Shown here: positions 1 to 12,731 of the stretch, piece by piece | Layout: each line of letters starts with the position of its first letter | Position numbering within the stretch: position 1 is the first letter of the stretch | NCBI GenBank assembly: GCA_030762175.1 | Contig: CM060846.1 | Span: 306,996,512-307,060,511, forward strand | DNA from: Metallyticus violacea | Taxonomy: Eukaryota > Arthropoda > Insecta > Mantodea > Metallyticidae | Length of the DNA: 64,000 nucleotides | Reading direction: 5' to 3' | The notes under the pieces: model-generated | Database searches by the model: none | Told to the model about the DNA's origin: nothing | The model's input: only the letters and a program-made list of their open reading frames with translations | Made by a program: the position numbers and the translations under genes

Positions 1-2074
1 TTAAAAGTAAAGTGTGTTACATTGAAATTTAAAATTCTAGCTTAAGTTTACCATGTTTATTAGATAATACATACACTGTACCACTTCGTGAAAGTTGATT
101 TTATCCTGTGCAGACATGCACACTAGCAAAGCTGTAAATATCAACGGAACAGGGATTGTATGACTCAATATTGTTTATTCTAATATAGAAAATGTATTAA
201 AGACCGATAATTGATCTAACAATTTTAATTTAATAGTAACAATTTAATTATGATTGCAACCATTTTTCTTACCAAAAATTAGTAAATTCATCTAAAAGAA
301 CACGTTCTTGTAAAGCGACGAATGACGAAACTTAGAAATGAGCAGCTACATTTACTCCCTCGCAATATTTTCATTGGCTTTAAGAGAAAATGTACTTTAG
401 GCGCAGCGAAATTAACAAAAAAGTGCAAGTATATGGGAGCTTCTGGTTATAAACGTGTCACATCAAGGGAAATCTGAAAACGTAAAAGTTACTCACTCGT
501 CAAGAAAATGCACTCTCATGATATGAAAATTTATCAAGAATGCTCGAAAGTGAATTTCACTAGCAATTCAGCGATTTGGTATAGCAGCAAAAATTATGTT
601 TTCGCATTAATTTCAACATACCTGTAAGAGAAGGCTGTCAGTGAAGAGATGCAACAACTTTGATGAGCTGTGCTTAGCGATATAATTACATCTTATTGAT
701 AGGAACATCTCTGTTAAAACTTTTATATGGAAACTTAAGGAGTATCCAAAGAGAAGCATTATATTTGGTAATCAAAACGCTTATAATTATAAATAATCAA
801 TATAGTTATAATAATTATGTAATCATCAATAGCTGACAATAAGCACAATATAAGAAGTATACTTTTTAAGGTACAGAGGATATAACGAAACAAGCAACAT
901 TATGAGTCGAGACTTCATTAAAAGAAATATTCTCCTTTTCAGTCCATTCTCTAAATTCTTAGGATTGTTGTGCAAATTTTGTTGTTTATGTTAGTATCAC
1001 TAGCATTTTCAACTGTTGTTTGAGCAAGCGCATTTTGATAACTGAAATATGAAATAGAAAGGGAAAGAGTATGCTTGTATTGTACATTATTTTGTTTATT
1101 AACGGGTATATTTTAACGTTTATGCCTTGGGATAAAGCGTAGCCTAAAACAAAGTTATAATACGAGGACCGGAATAAATGTTATGGTAATTCACCTATAT
1201 TTAAAAAACAATTTATTTTACAACCAGCAAATTGTTACATGCCTTCAATATAATCACCTGAGGCATTAAATACTCTAGAAAGACCGGTTTTGTTGATGTC
1301 AGCATAAGATAGCCCTGCTGTTCATAGGATTGATTCTCACGTATAGAAACGCTTTCCACTGAGCAGTTTATTTAGTTCAGAAAAAAGGTCGAAGTCACAG
1401 GGGTTCATATTTTGTGAATAATACGCGGCATTAACAGTCGGTGCAGAGGAACGCATGATTATCCTAAGCCACTATTACATTTTTGGGCTCTCAGCGTAGT
1501 TTCGGAGTCAAGGAATGATGGTGTTGCCATTCACTGAAATGATGTAATATGATCAGAAACCGAACGGAAAGCAATTTTGCAACACCAAAGCTAATCTTTC
1601 AATTCGTGCAACACCACTGGATGGTTTGTTCCTACTTTTGTAGTCAACTCTCTTACTCCAGTATTGTGCTGCAGAGCCAGAGAGCCCTGCGTATCATCCT
1701 CCACAAAATCATATCCTTGCAGAAACTGTACATAGCAGGACATACTTCCTGTAGAGCCTCGTGACATTCTTTAGCATGTCTTTCACGAGATTCATACCCG
1801 TTGTTCAATTTGTCTTTACACAGCGCTCTTTCAACCCCCACTTCAGACATTTGTAAGTTCTGCAATACACACAGTGGGTGCGATGAATAGACCTGTCTTC
1901 TCTCTAACAGTGCTTGCAACTAAAATGACCCTTCTACCTTTTCCAAACCTTCATACTTGTAGATTACATAGCAGGCAATAGCACGACACCTTGCTGCAGT
2001 GTAAGAGATTCATCCAAAGAAATCTCCTGTAATATTTAAATGATCTGGTTCTGTTGTTTGCTACAGTATTCATT

Positions 2075-2079
<5 letters not shown>
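1..2079. other. AT-rich intergenic or intronic DNA
   Basis: No gene recognised. The plus strand near 1650-1720 gives YSSIVLQSQRALRIIL, faintly like the end of a LINE reverse transcriptase, but the match is too short to call. Confidence 0.5.

Positions 2080-2115
<36 letters not shown>
2080..2115. repeat. Poly(A) tract of 36 bases
   Basis: An uninterrupted run of A. It could be the tail of an old retroposed sequence lying to its left, but no source could be recognised. Confidence 0.9.
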
Positions 2116-2117
<2 letters not shown>

Positions 2118-2239
2118 AAACTTGTAGCTTTCACACCGAGAATTAAAAGAACAGCCAAATAATGGATGATAAAATAAGAAACAACTGAAAAACGTATATA
2201 TGAACTTTATTTAACAATTACATTAATATAATATGTCGA

Positions 2240-3000
2240 TTACTTAGATAGGGTAGTAACAGAACTATGATGAAGATGAAGCAATTGTGGACAAGGAGGA
2301 TACAGAATTCGAAGTGAACTGGATTGGTAGGGACGGAGAACATTTCCGTACTTCAGCTTTGATCACAGCACGCCTCCAATGAGATTCAGGAGCAGTGAGG
2401 CACGGCCATAGACGGAGTCCCTAACATAACGGAAAAGTGGGAAGAAGAGAATATGAAACGTTAGCGAATACAATTGCAAAAGTCAAAATAAAATAAAGAA
2501 AACGCTGATGACTGGAATTATCACTGCCAAGAAATCGCATCTAGTTACCTTGCAATGCTCTTTGCGGATAAGGGGTGACTACGAAACCTTTATGTGAAAC
2601 GGTAGTTTTAAATGATATTTTAAGTTCGTCCATTAACAATGCAATGGCATTTCGTGTACAAGGTCGGGGTTTTGAGCACACTCGTACCTGTCGTTTACAT
2701 GACAATTCAAATGAAACCATGCTTCGTCCGTGAAGAAAATAAAATATGGGCCAATAGAGTCATTTTCTACATTATCCAAAATCCAGCTTAATTTACTTCT
2801 TTACATTTAACGTTGCTGAAATATTCGAACAACAGCTATGTTATACGATTTTAATTTTAAAATTATGGTAGAGTTCCAAGTCGAGGTTTGCATAGTTCCT
2901 CTTTCCTTCCCGGAGTTTTTTCTTTTTTTTGACTTCGTGTTAACTTATCTCCTATATCATCAAGTTTCTCCTCAGTAAGCATAAAACAGTTTATTGAAAA
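2240..3000 (-). pseudogene. Decayed Tc1/mariner-superfamily transposase (copy b)
   Basis: On the minus strand, 2990-2880 translates to a LTEEKLDDIGDKL-like segment typical of the N-terminal region of insect mariner-type transposases. 2760-2640 gives FFTDEAWFHLN...VNDRYECAQNPDLVHEMPLH, around the first catalytic Asp, which is retained. Stops and frameshifts separate the pieces. It shares words with the copy at 8.9-9.5 kb (ttcgtgtacaag, ggaccaatgg/gggccaatag). Terminal repeats could not be delimited. Confidence 0.7.
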
Positions 3001-3005
3001 GGATA

Positions 3006-3008
<3 letters not shown>

Positions 3009-3043
<35 letters not shown>
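3009..3043. repeat. (AT)n microsatellite
   Basis: About 17 uninterrupted AT units, followed by acatacgtgtgtgt. It separates two mariner relics of different subfamilies. Confidence 0.95.
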
Positions 3044-3047
<4 letters not shown>

Positions 3048-3800
3048 CGTGTGTGTACCCTTATCAATTGTTTTATTTTCTGATGTCTCCATGCTTCGTA
3101 TTGCACCTGCCTACTATCTTTTTGGTTTAATTTTTAACCATTTTTATACCACCTCCATACCTTCTTATTTTCTACAAATTTCTGACCACCAAATGTTCTG
3201 CAAAAGGTTCAAGCAAGTAAAAGTCGGGACTACATGGTGGATGTTTAATACCTCAAATGTATGTGTTTGCCTAGTCATATGGGAGAGAGCGTTGTCCAGA
3301 AGCAACAATTCTCCTCTTGAGAGAAATTCATGAAGTATCGAACATACAGGCGGGGGGGGGGGTTGGAACTTGTTCCAGCATGCCAGTGTATTGAGTACCA
3401 ACATAATGCTATTATTCCAAAAGATCGTCAGCATTGACTTTTCCAATGGAGGTCTGTGTCTTGAATTTGTTTGTTTAACAAAGATGAAGGGTTCCTCAAA
3501 GGGATTGCCTTTTGATCTGGTTCATAATTGTACACCCAGAATTAATTTCTTGTCACATTTCAAAGGAGAAGAACATGTTCTTCATGAGTTTGGCGATTCA
3601 AGTGCTACTTACAAATCGCCTGACGCGCAAGCTTGTGATCACCGAAAGCAGCCTTGGACCCATCTGTGACACTTTCTTATGTCATGGAAAATAGTGTTTT
3701 ACGAGGAGCGTTGACTTATACGGCAATTCTGCCAACAGTGACTCCCTTGTATTTATGAATTCCGTGATCGATCTGTCGTCCCTCAGCCTCGGTTGCAACG
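3020..3800 (-). pseudogene. Decayed mariner transposase of a second subfamily (copy h)
   Basis: Minus-strand frames give KSMLTIFWNN and then LLLDNALSHMTRQTH, corresponding to the mariner blocks around the second catalytic Asp (usual form DNARPHTA). Further on, KWLKIKPKR and IRSMETSENKTIDKG match the C-terminal kW-kqqakdFY..GI..L..RWDKCI block. At least three frame changes and several stops occur, so the copy is dead. It lies directly upstream, on the same strand, of a different mariner copy (2.2-3.0 kb), separated by an (AT)n tract. Confidence 0.65.
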
Positions 3801-5763
3801 CAAAACTTTATTAAATATTTCCACCCATTCATAAAATTCCCCTGATTCAAGCAACTGTCTGCATACCGCATCTTCAATCTGCTATAAATTTCCGAAGATT
3901 TTACTACCTCTGATTGATAATAAAAATGCTAAGACTTTATTGCTCTTCCATGGTGCAAATACTACTTGTTTGTTATACACTCACCTACATGAACTCTAGA
4001 ATAAAATTGGTGTAGTTTAATTAATTTCGCTTGCGTTTCTGAAGATATAAATCAAATGCAAAAGGTAATGCACAAAAACCCGTCTGTTCGGTGCAAAAAT
4101 TGTAAGGTATATTAAGTACACTGGCAAAGATTAATGGATTTCTTAAGGTAGTCTTACTTTTACTTTATCGATTACTTTTCACGCATATTCGACAAGTTTA
4201 AATGCGCAGTATATTAAATATCTTACATATAGACAAGTACATGCGAAACCGGACAGCAATTCTTCTATGTTTGTATTTAACCGAAACTTTGTGAATGAAC
4301 AGGACAGGAGAGTTTAAGCTTCGTGCCAATTGTGGGTAATTTATCACTAATAGTTATTATACTAGAAAGGTATTAAGTTAGGGTATTTTGTGCTTCCGAA
4401 ATAAATAAATCTGAAATGTTTAGGAAAATGATCAATCAGTGAAACCTCCTGATAAGCTATTGGCTGTAAGTAATTCATTATTAAATATTATTTCGTCCTA
4501 AGGAGTTACTTTTGTTTAATAATCTTGTAGTCACTTAATATTTCTACAATCCATGTTGATTTTTTAGGTATATAGAATAAGATAGCCCTTTTCAGATTAC
4601 TGGTATCTTTAACAGGAAGTGAGAAAATAGATTGGGAATGAAACATGGGTTGTTTCAAATTAGTTGCACTCGCCCACAGTTTTACTAGTGAATGTATGGT
4701 GTGTGGGTCGTGCAGCGCGAGTGTGCTAAAATAAAATATTTAAGAAGTTTTCATTTTTGTAAGATGTTTCTGATACCAGGCCATATTTTAGAAAATTAAT
4801 TATTATTAAATTTTTATAGTAGAATAATGAAACGTATTATTTTAAAATGATTGCAGATCTTTATAATGAAATATAACCCCCTGATTAAATGAGTAAATAT
4901 TGTTTATATATCATTAAGAAAGCTTCAAAATGGGGGCAATACATAATTTTAGTTTGGTTTCAGCAGTGCAGTTTTATTTATATTCATTTTCAAAGGCGCT
5001 AATTTTCTAATTTTCTCAAAATGATAAATATTTAACATTTATTATAACAAAATGTACTTGAAACAAAGGTTTCATATTTTGAAGAAACTGTTAACTCTTG
5101 ACACTGCATATTTTAAAAAAGTCAATGAATTTAAAAAAAAATATATAAGGACAATTTTTTATACGTATTCTGATTTTAGATGCAGTTCCTATACATTTTC
5201 CATTTGCATGATAATTCTTATCCTAGTTTTATTTTCGTTACAGCATAAAATGCAATTACAGTTTTACGTGATATTGCTGATCGGTAGTCAACAAAACAGG
5301 ATTGTATAGTGTGAAGCCAAATTCAGATATCCTTAATAAAACTGTCGTAATTAGGCTGCTGTAACACGCATCTCTGCTTCTTCCATTAATTCTCTCACCT
5401 CCCAGTCAACGTAGGCAAAGTTTAGAATGCAAATACAATATTTACAATGGATTCTATCAAAACAATATTTTTATTCATATGAATATGTATTAATGCACAT
5501 GGATACAGAATCATTATATCCATCAACACTAATAAAACATGCTATTAATATGGAAAAAAAAATTCTTACTATCTATAAGGGATCTAGAGAAACAATACGC
5601 TATTTTAACACCCTACTACTGCATAGATAAACATTAAACCAAGCTTGAGGGCGCACAGATGCAATCCCTCCAACTAAAAGTGATATTTTGTTTTATTGAT
5701 TTACTGATATACTAGCAAAAGTTCTCTAGACAAGAAAACAATTCTTCCAGGGATCTAAGATGA
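3801..5763. other. AT-rich unassigned DNA
   Basis: Two ORFs of 67-85 codons (5052-5309, 5427-5630) consist of AT-driven residues and show no family features. Nothing else is recognised. Confidence 0.5.
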
Positions 5764-6037
5764 ATAGTGTTTAACGCTCGTTTTTGCTACAGAGGCACAA
5801 CAGGCGATGGACACTGATGATACATGAGATGAAATGATATAATGGGAAAGGATTTATTTTTAAGGAAGGAAACGTTCCAGGCCTAAGTTTAGGGTACCTC
5901 CCCGGTATTTGCCATTTATGAGGACTGAGGAAAACCTTGGAAAAGCCTCAAGTCAGGGAGGAGGTCCTGGTGATATTCGAACCCAGACCTTCCGCTCACG
6001 AGTACGCGTCTTAACGACTTCGGCCATACGTGGCGGT
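5764..6037 (-). repeat. tRNA-derived SINE, family 1, copy 1
   Basis: Read on the minus strand, the head is tRNA-like: a box A-type tggccgaagtcgttaagacg and a box B-type ggttcgaatat, followed by a body containing ccggggaggtaccc and gaaacgttccttcc and ending near cgttaaacac. Four other copies in the window share the same order of words. The head most resembles Leu or Ser tRNA. Confidence 0.85.
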
Positions 6038-7106
6038 AGGGATCTAAGCCCAAACTTACAATATACTAAGAAAACTGAACTAGTGTCGATGCAACGGAGC
6101 AATGTGTGTAAAATGGCAAAATTGCATAACTTCGTAATGCTCAGCATGAGTAAATAAATGCAGAGTTTGCTTGGTAGTCTAAAAATGTATATAACACAAC
6201 TATAAATGTGGTTGGCATTGTTGTTTTTTTTATAAATGTAAAACTAACTATATTATAATTCCTGTGTTGCATATAAATAACAATACAGGGCTCCACAAAG
6301 TCCCAATACCATATAATAGACTATCATATTTAAACGGTAACCGAACTTCATGGGCACCATACATATCTAGAGTCCACCGGTAACTACTGATAATATTTTT
6401 AAATATTTGAAGCATTTTGATTATTTTTTTCAAATAAGGGTACATGTGTTAAGAAAGTCATCGAATCTCATGAATGATTTATCTGGAGGCACGTTTACAG
6501 CAGAAAAATTTGATGCCATGTAGGCACTCATACTGCCAGAATACAAACATAGCACTATATGTAGCAGGGTTAAAATACGTGCACATCTGTGCGTTTGGCT
6601 GTACTTTTATGTCCAAATGTAAATTGGGGGGGGGGGGAAGTTTAAGATTTTACATCTAGATGAATTACTGACCAAAGGATAAAAGGACACGTTCCAAAAT
6701 CTAGCTTAACACGTTTTATGCAAAATGATAAAATGGTTCTCATTGGGCGATTGCAAGAATCATAAGAATGTATGTATTCTCAAATCAACTTCTGCAGATC
6801 TTTAAAGCGTTCTCTAAGCGTTAATTGCTGACCTTTATTTGCACATTAAATAATTACAAATAGAGGCAAAGTTAATAGTTGTATGACAGAAAAATTAATA
6901 TATGTTCTTGATGCTGTTTAACGGGTTTGTCTAGCTGCTTGTAGAACCTTTTCAATAATGAAGTGCTTTGAAAAGGCAGATTTGAAATTAAGGAACAATA
7001 CATTAACGATGTGATGTTAAAAACCTATCTTAGACTTATTTATGTGTTTTGGAAACGTTGGTTTCCACGAGCATGAGTATAAAAAGCATTTGACTCGCAC
7101 GTTACA

Positions 7107-7127
7107 CTTCTTCTTCTTCTTCTTCTT
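7107..7127. repeat. (TTC)n microsatellite
   Basis: About seven TTC units. Confidence 0.9.
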
Positions 7128-7794
7128 TATAGATTTGTAGGCTGCGGTTCAAAACACATGAGTGGTGAATATTTTTCCACTCTTACTTTAAGCTCTAATG
7201 TCACAAACTAGGGAAAAATAATAGCATAAACCATAAAAGATGAAAGCAAATAAATGTTCGTTACGTATACTAAAAGAAATTACAGACATTTTACTTTGTT
7301 TTGCACTTGTATAAACCAGGAGCAATGTCGGCTCACTTAGGCACTTGTCCCCAAAGGGCACAAACTATGTAACTGATAAATCTTGAAGAAATAACAACAT
7401 TACGGCTCCTATAGCCCCGTGATATAGCTTTGTCTGTCCGAGTTTAATACAAGAACTAAAATTGCCAAATTCGTTCATATACATACAGTGCATTCCATTT
7501 GTTTGGCGACGCTTGCGGGAGCAGAGTGAAAGCTCCATTACACCGCACAGCAGTTAAACTTCCTCTGCTGGTTCGTCAAAATAAGGAATAGATAGCTCAT
7601 TCTTGTAAATAAAAAGCTGCATTTTAAAATAATGAACGTGTTTTGAATTCTTGCCTTTTTAAAGAGAATGCTGTTATATGTATGTATACATACAAGCGTT
7701 GTATCCTGTGGCTAATTTTGATACACAAGTTGCAATTGTACTTCTAAAATGGTAATTTATTCATTAAAAACCCTATCAGTGGTACTGGGAGTTG

Positions 7795-7870
7795 GGCCGA
7801 ATGGCATGTCAAATGTCAGTGGCTCCACGAACTTCCGTTCTTGAAAGAGGTGGTGGGTTTGAAATTATAA
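7795..7870 (+). repeat. Possible tRNA-like SINE head
   Basis: gttgggccgaatggcatgtc and, about 45 bp later, gtggtgggtttgaaat are spaced like A and B boxes. The match is weak and no second copy is seen. Confidence 0.3.
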
Positions 7871-8231
7871 AATACCGATATGCTGCGGGCTCATTGACTG
7901 TCAAGTGTTTCATGGGCGAAGAGTAGTTTTCTTTTATGTTAACTTGTCCATGCAAACCACTAAAACTCTAATCGTGAATTTTACTTGCCGTTAAATGGGG
8001 AGTGAAGAAAGCAATTGCAAATTTTTTTCTTTCCCCCCTGCGCGCTCTCGAGTTTTAAAACTTGTACTGCGGTAATCTTATAAGGATAAAGTTTCAGTCA
8101 TTTCATTGCACGCTATACTGGTGTACAGTTAATCAACATGGTGGGTAACTTCAAGGGAGATTTTGGTGCCGATTGCGCGATCTAGCACTGAGCATCACAC
8201 ATTTCTTTTGCTAAAATGTGAGTGAGGTTTA

Positions 8232-8518
8232 TGTCAACGCACTATGACATTGGAGTTGTGGACACAAGCGGCAAAGGGCAGTAGCATGGTCCATTTGTAA
8301 ATCCGCGCATCCAGAATGTGCGGACTACGTAATGCTGAATGATGATGGGGTAAGTAACGCCGGAATAAGTGTCAGGTGAAACCGGAGTACTCGGAGTAAA
8401 CCTGCCCAGGTGCCGCTTTGCTCGCCTTAAAGTGGGATCAATTACGGCCGCTAGTATGGAACCCGAGGCACTCCCATGGGAGACGAGCAGTCTAACCACT
8501 CGTTCATGGTGCCGCCTC
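8232..8518 (-). repeat. Probable tRNA-derived SINE, family 5
   Basis: The minus strand starts gcggcaccatgaacgagtgg, ttagactgctcgtctcccat and then cctcgggttccatac, tRNA-like in layout. The GC-rich body has tactccgagtactccggttt and ends near ttgtgtccacaactcc. Only one copy is seen in the window. An 85-codon open frame across it has no protein family features. Confidence 0.5.
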
Positions 8519-8889
8519 TGTTAACAAGTGACATGGTCGGTTTGATCTCTTCTCAACACTAATCACATAGCTTTGAATTAGTTGGCTATTTTATGAGTCA
8601 AACAACCCATGGAAAACGCTCCGGAAACGATAATATGCCACTTATCAGGTGTCCCGTTATTCAGGAACAGCACACTCAAGCACAGAAGTGAAACCGGACA
8701 CTGCACTGTACTGCAACAACTGCTTACATCAGTCTTCTGTAGCAGCTAGCTACTGCTGGTATTGAGAGCGTTACGAAGTGAAGAGTCCTCGTTTGGACGC
8801 GTGATGGGCCTAACGGAGATTTCGTTGGCACCGGGAAGCACAATGTTTGCCGGCGGATTTGGATTTACATAGCCCCTTAAATTCAAGCG

Positions 8890-9520
8890 CATACATTTAT
8901 GGTTATACGATTACATTTCGTGTACAAGATCGAATTTTTCTGCACTCCAATAACCATTATTTTGTGTCAGTACATGGTTATATAAATAAAATATGCCTCG
9001 TTCATAAAATCAACTAAACGCGGACCAATGGAGCGAACATTAACATTATTCAACACCAAATTGCAGAAATTAACGCTATTCACATTATCGCGTCGTTGCA
9101 ATTCCTAAAATACAGTTATCTTATAGTGTTTTAATTTTAAAAGTTTAGTGGCATTCCAAGCTGGTGCTGCGAAATTCCTAATTCATATGCAAGATTTCTC
9201 AGATATTTTTTTGGGCTTCGTTCTAACTTTTCTCCGACATCATCGACTTTTTCCTCTGTAAGAACACGCGTTTTACTTTCGGTTTCATATCAAGATCAGA
9301 TCCCGTTACCTTAAATCTATTCACAAGATTACCAACCGTTTCTCTGTGAAGCCCGCGACCAGCTGGGAACCTGTCTGTAAATCGCTGTCTCACTTCTCTA
9401 CAAGAGTTTGTTGTCAATGGGAACCTGACGATGGGATGACTCTGTATGCTAAAGTATGCGGACTTTTTAGCATTATAACAGCACTAACACACTATAACAT
9501 TAAAATACGCCGTCTAACAA
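8890..9520 (-). pseudogene. Decayed Tc1/mariner-superfamily transposase (copy a)
   Basis: A 64-codon open stretch at 9417-9223 encodes CREVRQRFTDRFPAGRGLHR and ETVGNLVNRFKVTGSDLD, the helix-turn-helix DNA-binding domain of insect mariner-type transposases. Further along, LERSPKKYLRNLAYELG and LLKLKHYKITVF continue the family pattern. VDFMNEAYF marks the first catalytic site, with Asp changed to Asn. Frameshifts and stops break it throughout. It is related to the copy at 2.2-3.0 kb. Confidence 0.75.
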
Positions 9521-10985
9521 CGTTCAACACCTGTCGGCACATAGAGAGGCGGTAAAGCGGAAGGGGGAAAAGAACCGTTTACAAACAGGGCAGGCAAATC
9601 CCCAAGCCCAGCCACGCATTCAAATGAAAGCTCTGTACATGCAAGATGTGTATATAAAAACTTGCATAGATCATTGTATATTTAAAGAGGCTGTTTCTCA
9701 TGCACATATTACATAAAATAACACGATTAGTTAACACGAATTTAAGCATTGCATGTTGTTTAAAATACATATAATCTTTTCGCTTTTAAACACATGTGTA
9801 TTGCTTACAGGTTACACAGATAATTTTTAGGCTGTTGTGGTTTTAAGTGCTTAGTGATTTATTTTAAGCGCATATACATGTGAATTATACATGTTTTAAA
9901 ATGAAATTTATAATATCGTTGAAACTTTAATATGATATTTTAAGGAGTACACCATATTTACCATTATATGATTTTCTTAAACTCGAAACTACAGTCCACT
10001 TATACAATTATTTTAATTATGTTCAGATAATTTAGTACCTTTTGGTATTATTTACTGATTCAATTCTTACTAGTAATCTAGAAGAGTTTGCAGCAAAATT
10101 TCTTGCATAACGGAATGTTCCATTTTCAATTTTCCCGTTTTCTCTACTACGACATTTTTTGAAACTGTTGTGTTATAAGTAAAGTTTTAAAGCATTAAAA
10201 CGTTTAAGAATTGGTAACATTACTTGGACACAATGTTCCATAAAAGAAAGGGAGGAATAAAAGAATTGTACTAGCGATAAAGTCAGTGAATCGCTGCTTC
10301 TCTGTGATGTAAACACAGGGGCGAGCTGTAGGTGGGTACTTAAAGTTTGTGAACTTGTTTCCCTCGTTTACCGCCTGATCCGACACAACTTTATCTCACT
10401 GCGCTCCGCTGCAGACGTACGGCGAAGTTGTAAAATCTGTGGCCACAGATTGCGAGCGTCAGCCCCACGTGTCCTGTCCTCACACCCGCTTTTTATCCGT
10501 TTCCTTTCCTTCCTTCCTCCCAGTGGCGTACCCCGTTCGTTCCGTGACAGTTTTGGCGTCTATAGGATAAACATGAATAAACAAAATCCAGCATAGAAAA
10601 GTTTCGTTTCACCAACAGTAATGTTAGTATTGTCATATGTTAGTTTCACACATCTTTCACTCAACAAATAAGAATTTCGGTAAGATTAATTTTTAATCTT
10701 ACGCTTCTTTTCCTTCAAGAAAGAACAAATTCATTTGAGGAAGTTATTTTGAAAACTTTGACTTTAGCTCAAACATCTATGCCAGTTAGTTATTAATTGA
10801 CCGCAGTTTTAACACAGTATCTGCAGTAAAATTATTGATTCGCGCTTCTTAACATCTTAATACGTTGAGTTTGTGCAGCATCTATACCCATTCGTGAACG
10901 TTTACTTTACCTAAATTCCTTCTGTTATACTCTTGGCTAATGAGGAGTTAAAACGTAATGTAGTTTGAAATACATTTTTCTTTCT
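9521..10985. other. Unassigned DNA with a GC-richer patch
   Basis: 10370-10560 is markedly richer in G and C (gtcctgtcctcacacccgct, then a ccttccttcc tract) than its surroundings. It might be part of an unrecognised transposon or a CpG-retaining region. No gene or exon could be identified. Confidence 0.4.
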
Positions 10986-11243
10986 TTAACATCTTTGGTC
11001 ATTAACGTTCCGTTCAATTCAGGACGTGAAGCGCCCGATAAATTTCTCTTAGGCGCCTATTTTTTCAGACTTGAGAGTCTTTAACCTGTCGTAAATCTAC
11101 GACTCGGACTAATGGCTGTACTTCTCTTCCAAAGGAAGTCATACTTAGTTTTTACGCTGTAAAAGTCCATGTACATAGCAAAGTTTGAATCCGCTACCTT
11201 AGGTATAAGAAACAATATGATTACCACTAGAATACCAGAACCG
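10986..11243 (-). repeat. tRNA-derived SINE, family 2, copy 1
   Basis: The minus-strand head is ctggtattctagtggtaatc with box B-like gcggattcaaac. The body keeps degraded forms of the family words tcagacttgag (plus strand), the aggaag block and tttctcttaggcg. It is the most diverged copy and lies just left of the mariner at 11.4 kb. Confidence 0.6.
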
Positions 11244-11405
11244 ACTCCAAATTTCAAAAACCTTAAGGGTAATAATAAGTAATAAACATTGATGTCACTT
11301 TAAAGAATGCACGTTAAAAATAACGGGTTTCTCTTCTTTTTAAAATGGTTTATTTCATAAACGCCAAGTAATTGAATAATAAGAAGAAATTGTACTTTTT
11401 ACTAC

Positions 11406-12731
11406 TGGATGATGTTTCCTTCGTAAGACCGCTCACGTGCAGTTGGCCGCGGTTGACCGAGATCTGCAGTTTTCGCCTCATCTCCATGCTTGAAAAACGG
11501 CAGGAGAGCGGGAGGGGAGATCCGTACTATTTTAACTATAGGGTCGTACAGACTTTCGTGTGTGTTGTATGATAGTGTGTTAAGTGTTTATTAGGCGGCG
11601 TAATGCAGTGTATTAATTGCGCAATGACTCAATTCAGGTATTATACCTAAAAGTCTTTATGAATCGTACGTGCATAATCTGCTCGTGATGTACGGAGATT
11701 GTTTCAAGAGAGATGCTCTAATATTTAAATTTCCAGTCGAATTTCAACTTACAGCTTGGTAAATACATTTCGTGAAATGGGAAGTGTTATTGATAAAAGG
11801 CGTACACAGCCGCGTACAGTACTCACAGCAGAAGCGGCACATAACGTTGGACGTGCTCTGGAACGTTCCACTAAAAAAACTTTGACGTCTTTCTCAACGA
11901 ACGGAAAATTTCTATTCCTTTGTTCGAACGACTACAAAGTCACTGAAGTTAATCCTATAAAATTCCGGCAGTTGGTTTAAGAATGGATTTTGAATAGTGT
12001 GCATGACGGAAAATTGACCCTAACCTAATTTTCCTTAAGGAAGAATCTTTGTTTCACCTAAGTGGGTTCGTTTATTCACAAAATAACCGAATTCAGAAAA
12101 ACCTAACCTGCTTCACGAGGAACCCCTGAATAATCAAAAGATAGGAGTGTGGTGCGCCATTAGCGGTGGAAGAATAATAGGATCTACTTTTTTAAAGAAG
12201 CAATTAATATTGGTAGGCATTGCAGAATATTTTGCATTCCTTTTTCCGTAAATTAAATAAGATAGAATGTAGGTTCGCGACTTTGCATAAGAATTCCTTG
12301 CATGCAATTCATTAGGTACTCAACGATAGTCATGACTAACAACAAACATATGATTCCCCTCGTTTCCCCGATTTAACGTCTTGTGATTTTTATCTCTGGA
12401 AGGCATTATAGGAAAAGTGTACAAAACCATTCCACACACATTAGATGAACTGGAAATAACATTCATGAATAAGTTTCTTCCGTTTCTTAGAGGGGACTGC
12501 AGTAGGTAATGGTTAATTTCATAAGCCGATACCAGAAATGCATGGTAAGTGAAAGGAGGCAGTTTCAGCTTTTCTTACTTGATAATTGTGAGTAAATGTA
12601 CATACCTTTTAAGTGTTTAAGTGTTAAAATAATTTATGCGAAAATTATTCAGACCACCGTTAACCGCGGTACCAGCTTGAACCGACGGACCGACTGCTAC
12701 TCATGGAGCGAACATTCGAAGGGAAAATCAA
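11406..12731 (+). mobile_element. Near full-length decayed mariner-like element with long inverted repeats (copy c)
   Basis: The element is about 1.33 kb, a normal mariner size. The left end (11406-11466) and the right end (12666-12731, read in reverse complement) share a terminal repeat around ccttcg..gaccgctccacgag and gtcggttc.agctggtac. Between them, 11756-11980 encodes FREMGSVIDKRRTQPRTVLT and VGRALERSTKKTLTSFS, the DNA-binding region. About 12365-12420 encodes PDLTSCDFYLWKAL, the block carrying the third catalytic Asp. Near 12520, RYQKCM is the usual C-terminal signature. Several frameshifts make it non-functional. A second copy of the same family lies at 17.4-18.35 kb in the opposite orientation. 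Confidence 0.8.

Larger units (their letters stand above)
6038..8231. other. Unassigned DNA
   Basis: Holds a G run (6627-6638), the (TTC)n microsatellite and a possible tRNA-like SINE head near 7.8 kb. No gene recognised. Confidence 0.5.

Noticed and set aside
1549..1919. Possible LINE reverse transcriptase end (YSSIVLQSQRALRIIL)
   Set aside because: Only about 16 residues look right and no second motif supports it; the minus-strand ORF here has no family features.
8242..8499. Minus-strand ORF of 85 codons
   Set aside because: Overlaps a GC-rich SINE-like repeat with tRNA-like head.
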